Below are positions 5,317 through 8,182 of a stretch of DNA of 8,182 bases, piece by piece. Under the pieces are notes generated by a model. That model did no database searches. It was not told where the DNA came from and saw only the letters and a list, made by a program, of their open reading frames with translations. A program made the position numbers and the translations under genes. The stretch lies in NCBI GenBank assembly GCA_022790905.1, contig JAAVYC010000167.1, positions 1 to 8,182 on the forward strand, given 5' to 3'. This stretch comes from Lachnospiraceae bacterium (GTDB lineage Bacteria; Bacillota; Clostridia; Lachnospirales; Lachnospiraceae). Positions within the stretch are counted from its first letter, which is position 1; each line of letters starts with the position of its first letter.

Positions 5317-6330
5317 TTACTCATATCCATTTGGGTTCTTTTTCTGCCAGTTCCAGGAATCTCTACACATCTCTAAGATCCCATATTCTGCTCTCCACCC
5401 CAGCTCGGCTTCCGCTTTTGAGGCATCGGAATAACAGGCTGCAATATCTCCGGCACGACGGGATTTTACAACGTATGGAATCTTGACATTACTCGCCTTT
5501 TCAAAATTTTTCACGATATCTAAGACGCTGTACCCTACTCCCGTCCCTAGATTATAGATACTCAGACCCGATTTCTCTTCGATTTTTTTCAAAGCCTTCA
5601 CATGGCCCTTCGCAAGATCCATGACGTGAATATAATCTCGGACTCCCGTTCCATCCGGTGTCTCATAATCATTCCCAAAAATCCCAAGACATTCCAATTT
5701 TCCCACCGCCACCTGCGTAATATATGGCATAAGATTATTTGGGACTCCGTTCGGATTCTCTCCTATCATTCCACTCTCATGGGCGCCGATTGGATTAAAA
5801 TAGCGGAGCAAGACGATATTCCACTCATCGTCTGCTTTTTGCATATCCATCAAAATCTGCTCCAACATAGATTTTGTCCATCCATATGGATTTGTGCACT
5901 GTCCTTTTGGACATTCCTCGGTGATTGGTATTTGCACCGGATCCCCGTAGACAGTCGCAGACGAAGAAAAAATTAAATTCTTCACCCCATACTTTTTTAG
6001 AACATCTGTCAATACAAGTGTCCCTGTAATATTATTGTGATAATATTCCCATGGCTTTTCCACAGATTCTCCCACCGCTTTTAAGCCGGCAAAATGGATA
6101 CAGGACTCAATCTGTTCCTTTTCAAAAACCCGTTCTAAAAATGTCTGATCTAAGATATCTCCCTGATAAAATTTCGGTTTTTTTCCAGTAATCTTTTGTA
6201 CTCTCTCTAAAGATTTCTCACTGGAATTACTCAGATTGTCCACTACCACTACTTCATATTCGGAATTTAAGAGTTCTACGCAGGTATGACTTCCAATATA
6301 TCCTGCTCCGCCTGTCACTAAAATACTCAT
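5317..6330 (-). CDS. galE: UDP-glucose 4-epimerase
   Basis: A 337-residue extended short-chain dehydrogenase that interconverts UDP-glucose and UDP-galactose with tightly bound NAD, linking the Leland pathway (galactose use) to cell-surface sugar synthesis. The NAD-binding loop GGAGYIG carries the glycines 7, 10 and 13. The catalytic Ser124 (SSSATVYG), Tyr149 and Lys153 (YGWTK) fall at the same numbers as in E. coli GalE, and RDYIHVMDLA (231-240) and RRAGDIAACY (291-300) are conserved. Residue 299 is Cys where E. coli has Tyr. In human GALE the Cys version also admits UDP-N-acetylhexosamines, so dual specificity is likely. The ATG at 6330 has AGGAG 9 nt upstream. No convincing promoter precedes it in the 98 bp after rplT, so it may rely on readthrough from the ribosomal operon. 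No other gal genes are in view. Confidence 0.97.
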   Translation of the reverse strand: MSILVTGGAGYIGSHTCVELLNSEYEVVVVDNLSNSSEKSLERVQKITGKKPKFYQGDILDQTFLERVFEKEQIESCIHFAGLKAVGESVEKPWEYYHNNITGTLVLTDVLKKYGVKNLIFSSSATVYGDPVQIPITEECPKGQCTNPYGWTKSMLEQILMDMQKADDEWNIVLLRYFNPIGAHESGMIGENPNGVPNNLMPYITQVAVGKLECLGIFGNDYETPDGTGVRDYIHVMDLAKGHVKALKKIEEKSGLSIYNLGTGVGYSVLDIVKNFEKASNVKIPYVVKSRRAGDIAACYSDASKAEAELGWRAEYGILEMCRDSWNWQKKNPNGYE

Positions 6331-6360
6331 TTATTGTTCTCCTGACATTTTATCATCAAA

Positions 6361-6391
6361 TACGGCGGGTTTTTCTTATTAACCCGCCGTA
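6361..6391 (-). terminator. GC-rich hairpin between rplT and galE (probable terminator)
   Basis: TACGGCGGGTT (6361-6371) and AACCCGCCGTA (6381-6391) form a perfect 11-bp stem with a 9-nt loop. In the minus direction only TATTTGAT follows, a weak U-tract, so termination may be partial and allow galE readthrough. It is second in a tandem after 6398-6414. Confidence 0.65.
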
Positions 6392-6397
6392 CATAAA

Positions 6398-6414
6398 ATC
6401 CTGTCAAACAGGAT
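6398..6414 (-). terminator. Small hairpin immediately after rplT (first of a tandem)
   Basis: ATCCTGT (6398-6404) and ACAGGAT (6408-6414) form a perfect 7-bp stem with a 3-nt loop. In the minus RNA it is followed by UUUUAUG, a short U-run. It begins 14 bp after the rplT stop. Alone it is a weak terminator; together with the next hairpin it probably forms the operon end. Confidence 0.5.
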
Positions 6415-6428
6415 ACCACTGATTCACT

Positions 6429-6785
6429 TTAAGCCACTTTACTCTTAGCCAATTCTGCTAATGTAGCAAATCCTTCTGCATCATTGACAGCCATCTCAGC
6501 TAACATCTTACGATTCATTTCAACGCCTGCTAACTTTAATCCATGCATAAATCGGCTATAGGAAATTCCGTTCATACGTGCAGCCGCATTGATACGCGCA
6601 ATCCACAACTGTCTAAACTGACGTTTTCTCTCTTTCCTTCCGGCATAAGAACTTGCCAGAGCTCTCATAACGGACTGTTTTGCAATTCTGTACTGTTTTG
6701 AGCGTGCTCCTCTATAACCTTTCGCCAGCTTTAATGTTCTATTATGTTTTTTTCTAGCGTTCACTCCGCCTTTTACTCTTGCCAT
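6429..6785 (-). CDS. rplT: 50S ribosomal protein L20
   Basis: A 118-residue protein of standard L20 length. The basic, Arg/Lys-rich N-terminal extension (MARVKGGVNARKKHNRTLKLAKGYRG and onward to about residue 60) penetrates 23S rRNA; the globular C-terminal half includes LWIARINAAARMNGISYSRFMHGL (60-83). L20 is essential early in 50S assembly and is the known feedback regulator of its own operon. The ATG at 6785 has AAGGAGG 8 nt upstream. It is the last gene of infC-rpmI-rplT, 24 bp after rpmI. In Firmicutes L20 binds the infC leader and promotes premature termination, which fits the attenuator at 7644-7672. Confidence 0.99.
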   Translation of the reverse strand: MARVKGGVNARKKHNRTLKLAKGYRGARSKQYRIAKQSVMRALASSYAGRKERKRQFRQLWIARINAAARMNGISYSRFMHGLKLAGVEMNRKMLAEMAVNDAEGFATLAELAKSKVA

Positions 6786-6809
6786 TATCTAATCCTCCTT
6801 AAACAATTT

Positions 6810-7007
6810 TTATAAATATGGTAAAATTTTCTTCATATTCTTAACGTTCGTAGCATCTACTAACGGCTGTTTTCTAAGGTTTCTCTTAGTCTTTGCGGAT
6901 TTCTTAGTTAAGATATGTCTTCTGTACGCTTTGTTTCTCTTTAAATTTCCACTACCTGTCTTTTTAAAACGTTTTGCTGCTGCTCTGTTTGTCTTCATTT
7001 TTGGCAT
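6810..7007 (-). CDS. rpmI: 50S ribosomal protein L35
   Basis: A 65-residue, very basic protein of the exact size expected for L35, with MPKMKTNRAAAKRFKKTGSG at the N-terminus, a central RRHILTKKSAKTKRNLRK stretch and the typical KKILPYL ending. It is a structural component of the large ribosomal subunit. The ATG at 7007 has AGGAGG 8-9 nt upstream. It lies 23 bp after infC and 24 bp before rplT, the conserved bacterial gene order, and is co-transcribed with both. Confidence 0.99.
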   Translation of the reverse strand: MPKMKTNRAAAKRFKKTGSGNLKRNKAYRRHILTKKSAKTKRNLRKQPLVDATNVKNMKKILPYL

Positions 7008-7030
7008 AATATATTCCTCCTGATCGTTCT

Positions 7031-7537
7031 TTATTTTTTCTCTGCCAGCACCATTGAGATACTTCTTCCCTCTATCTTCGGTGCCTTCTCCACTGCTGCC
7101 ACATCCTCAAGCTCTTTTGCAATATCATCTAAAATATGCTTGCTGCTATGCATATGCGCCATTTCCCTTCCCCGGAAACGCAGCGTAACTTTTACCTTGT
7201 TCCCTTTTGCTAGGAATTTGCGTGCAGAATTCATTTTTGTGTTCAAATCGTTTGATTCAATATTCGGAGACAGACGAATCTCTTTGACTTCGACAACTTT
7301 TTGTTTTTTCTTTGCCTCTTTTTCTTTCCTCGCCAATTCATATCTGTATTTACCGTAATCGATAATTTTACAAACCGGTGGTTTTGCTGTTGGCGCAATC
7401 TTTACTAAATCCAATTCTGCCTCTTCAGCGCGCTTCAAAGCCTCTCTTGCTGACATAATGCCAAGCTGTTCGCCATTTACACCAATCAGACGAACTTCCT
7501 TATCCTTGATTTGTTCATTGATCATTAACTCGCTAAT
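7031..7537 (-). CDS. infC: Translation initiation factor IF-3 (AUU start)
   Basis: A 168-residue IF-3. The N-terminal domain covers about residues 1-80 (INEQIKDKEVRLIG, AKPPVCKIIDYGKYRYE); a Lys/Glu-rich linker leads to the C-terminal 30S-binding domain (about 85-168, with KEIRLSPNIE, RFRGREMAH and KAPKIEGR). It binds the 30S subunit, keeps 50S off and checks initiation codons. The start chosen is ATT at 7537: GGAGG (7547-7551) lies 9 nt before it but 21 nt before the first ATG (7525), too far to direct it. ATT gives the N-terminus (M)SELMINEQ. Rare AUU starts are the hallmark of infC, where IF-3 rejects its own start codon and so represses its own synthesis. First gene of the operon, behind an attenuated leader. 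Confidence 0.96.
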   Translation of the reverse strand: MSELMINEQIKDKEVRLIGVNGEQLGIMSAREALKRAEEAELDLVKIAPTAKPPVCKIIDYGKYRYELARKEKEAKKKQKVVEVKEIRLSPNIESNDLNTKMNSARKFLAKGNKVKVTLRFRGREMAHMHSSKHILDDIAKELEDVAAVEKAPKIEGRSISMVLAEKK

Positions 7538-7567
7538 GGTCTTATACCTCCAAAATATTATTCATCG

Positions 7568-7612
7568 AACAGGGAAGATCACTTCCCCTACTCATTGCGC
7601 GGAGCGCCTGTT
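7568..7612 (-). ncRNA. Branched RNA structure just upstream of the infC ribosome binding site
   Basis: AACAG (7568-7572) and CTGTT (7608-7612) close a junction holding two hairpins: GGAAG/CTTCC (7573-7577 and 7582-7586, 4-nt loop) and GCGC/GCGC (7597-7600 and 7604-7607, 3-nt loop). It lies downstream of the leader terminator and ends 16 nt before the SD. It may be a protein-binding element (L20 or another factor) affecting infC translation; that role is inference from position and shape. Confidence 0.5.
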
Positions 7613-7643
7613 ATGATATGTTTCATCCAGAACCCCTGTGCAT

Positions 7644-7672
7644 AAAAAAAGTGGATAGGCAGACTATCCACT
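7644..7672 (-). terminator. Leader attenuator (Rho-independent terminator) of infC-rpmI-rplT
   Basis: In minus RNA AGUGGAUAG (7672-7664) pairs perfectly with CUAUCCACU (7658-7650) across a 5-nt loop and is followed directly by a run of U (7650-7644). It lies about 110 nt after the predicted start and about 105 nt before the infC start, so it would end transcription before the genes. A pairing partner for its 5' arm lies upstream at 7752-7759, giving an antiterminator. This is the layout of the Firmicutes L20 leader. Confidence 0.9.
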
Positions 7673-7721
7673 AAAATAATTCACAATACATACAAACAAA
7701 TCTCTGTTATTGAACTATAAA

Positions 7722-7763
7722 CACTTAGTCGCCTATTTGCGCTAAGGTGAGAGTGGATACTCT
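7722..7763 (-). ncRNA. 5' regulatory domain of the infC leader (L20-leader-like)
   Basis: Two adjacent minus-strand hairpins are seen. The first, 7763-7750, pairs AGAGT with ACTCT and contains UAUCCACU, which can instead pair over 8 bp with the terminator's 5' arm. The second, 7749-7722, is a long stem built from CAC(C)TTAG and CTAAGTG with an inner CGC/GCG pair, a single bulge on each side and a 6-nt loop. Known Firmicutes L20 leaders mimic the 23S rRNA site of L20; I infer, but cannot show, that this stem is the L20-binding part. Confidence 0.65.
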
Positions 7764-7787
7764 ACTTGATTTTCTAACAACTATGTC

Positions 7788-7816
7788 AATATAACACAAC
7801 ATTCTTTATATGTCAA
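7788..7816 (-). promoter_or_regulatory. Sigma-A promoter of infC-rpmI-rplT
   Basis: On the minus strand TTGACA (7811-7816) and TATATT (7788-7793) are 17 bp apart. The predicted start is about 7781, giving a leader of about 243 nt. AT-rich sequence directly upstream of the -35 (7817-7840) could act as an UP element. Confidence 0.85.
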
Positions 7817-7820
7817 TGAA

Positions 7821-7839
7821 AAATATAAACTTTATATTT
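7821..7839. repeat. AT-rich palindrome between the divergent promoters
   Basis: AAATATAAA, one C, then TTTATATTT form a perfect 19-bp palindrome placed 4 bp upstream of the infC -35 box and 24 bp upstream of the PHP gene -35 box. It fits an UP element for the alpha subunit of RNA polymerase; a regulator site is also possible. Its AT-only arms lower its significance. Confidence 0.4.
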
Positions 7840-7862
7840 CATTTGTATTTTTCTTCCATCTC

Positions 7863-7891
7863 TTGACATTTTCTCTACCTCATCCTACACT
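7863..7891 (+). promoter_or_regulatory. Sigma-A promoter of the PHP-domain gene
   Basis: TTGACA (7863-7868) and TACACT (7886-7891) are 17 bp apart on the plus strand, 41 bp upstream of the ATG. The predicted start is near 7898. It stands back to back with the infC promoter; the two -35 boxes are 46 bp apart. Confidence 0.75.
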
Positions 7892-7898
7892 TAGTGTA
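7886..7898. promoter_or_regulatory. Palindrome overlapping the PHP gene -10 box
   Basis: TACACTTAGTGTA is a perfect palindrome around a central T. It spans the -10 hexamer and the likely start site, where a bound repressor would block transcription. It could also be chance, as the left arm is the -10 box itself. Confidence 0.35.
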
Positions 7899-7932
7899 TT
7901 TGATATCTATTCACCAAATGGAGGGATTCTTT

Positions 7933-8182
7933 ATGATAGATTTACACGTACATTCTACTGCTTCCGACGGTACTGACAGTCCAAAAGAGCTTGTCTCTTT
8001 GGCAAAAACAGCCGGACTTAGCGCCTTTGCCCTGACCGATCACGACACGATAAAAGGACTTGACGCAGCGCGCTCAGCCGCTTTAAAAGCCGGCATAGAA
8101 TTGGTACCTGGAATCGAACTTTCTACCGATTACGAGGGAACGGAAATTCATATGCTCGGCTATTATATCAATGAAAATCAAC
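7933..8182 (+). CDS. PHP-domain metal-dependent phosphoesterase (partial, 3' end beyond window)
   Basis: The first 83 residues of a PHP-domain protein. Metal-binding motifs appear in order: DLHVHSTASDG (His5 and His7), LTDHDT (Asp36, His37, Asp38), PGIELS (Glu62) and EIHMLGYY (His73). This arrangement is typical of the stand-alone PHP phosphatases of the YciV/TrpH group, which dephosphorylate 3',5'-nucleoside bisphosphates or degrade RNA from the 5' end, rather than of DNA polymerase III or histidinol phosphatase. The fragment is too short to be certain of the subgroup. The ATG at 7933 has GGAGG (7920-7924) 8 nt upstream. It is transcribed away from infC from its own promoter and runs off the right edge. 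Confidence 0.92.
   Translation, partial: MIDLHVHSTASDGTDSPKELVSLAKTAGLSAFALTDHDTIKGLDAARSAALKAGIELVPGIELSTDYEGTEIHMLGYYINENQ

Noticed and set aside
664..5976. Plus-strand reading frames of 60-124 codons inside the minus-strand genes (for example 664-897, 2595-2912, 3823-4191, 5602-5976)
   Set aside because: They are antisense to clearly conserved genes, have no SDs or recognisable domains, and are biased by the codon pattern of the real genes.
7588..7626. 12-residue leader ORF (MKHIITGAPRNE) upstream of infC
   Set aside because: Only a weak GG-rich SD, overlaps the branched RNA structure, no regulatory codon run; likely fortuitous.
1..8182. CRISPR arrays, insertion sequences, tRNA/rRNA genes, phage or attachment sites
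   Set aside because: No regularly spaced repeats, transposase or integrase motifs, or tRNA-like cloverleaf sequences were seen on either strand.

Overview
The window looks like chromosomal DNA of a low-to-mid GC Gram-positive anaerobe, most likely a clostridial gut bacterium of the Lachnospiraceae type. This is an inference from several signs: strong AGGAGG-type ribosome binding sites, near-consensus sigma-A promoters (TTGACA-N17-TATAAT), a split transketolase, a class III iron alcohol dehydrogenase, and an infC-rpmI-rplT operon preceded by a Firmicutes-style attenuated leader. All genes lie on the minus strand except the one at the right edge, so transcription mostly runs from high to low coordinates.

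Right edge (7538-8182): two promoters face away from each other. One drives a PHP-domain phosphoesterase on the plus strand, cut by the window end. The other drives infC-rpmI-rplT (IF-3, L35, L20) on the minus strand, through a leader of about 240 nt. This leader has a textbook terminator, an upstream segment able to pair with the terminator's 5' arm, and a branched structure just before the infC ribosome binding site. infC most likely begins at an AUU codon. Two hairpins follow rplT, then galE (UDP-glucose/UDP-hexose 4-epimerase), which ends in a strong terminator.

Centre (530-5180): a separate minus-strand operon starts at a consensus promoter (5152-5180) and a long leader. It encodes a divergent DeoC-family class I aldolase, an FGGY-family sugar kinase, an iron-dependent alcohol dehydrogenase and a Cof-type HAD phosphatase, and ends in a terminator at 431-485. 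The set can be read as a route in which a sugar is phosphorylated, the sugar phosphate is split by the aldolase, and an aldehyde product is reduced to an alcohol. The HAD enzyme would clear or recycle phosphorylated intermediates. No transporter or isomerase is in view and the substrate cannot be named.

Left edge (1-419): the N-terminal subunit of a split transketolase, cut by the window edge, has its own promoter. A perfect palindrome overlaps that promoter's -10 and start site, and its 10-bp core recurs in the leader of the aldolase operon. One repressor may therefore govern both units, which would tie the transketolase to the same catabolic pathway.

The best candidates for something not yet described are the aldolase/kinase/dehydrogenase/phosphatase operon, whose aldolase has altered substrate-binding motifs, and its putative shared operator.
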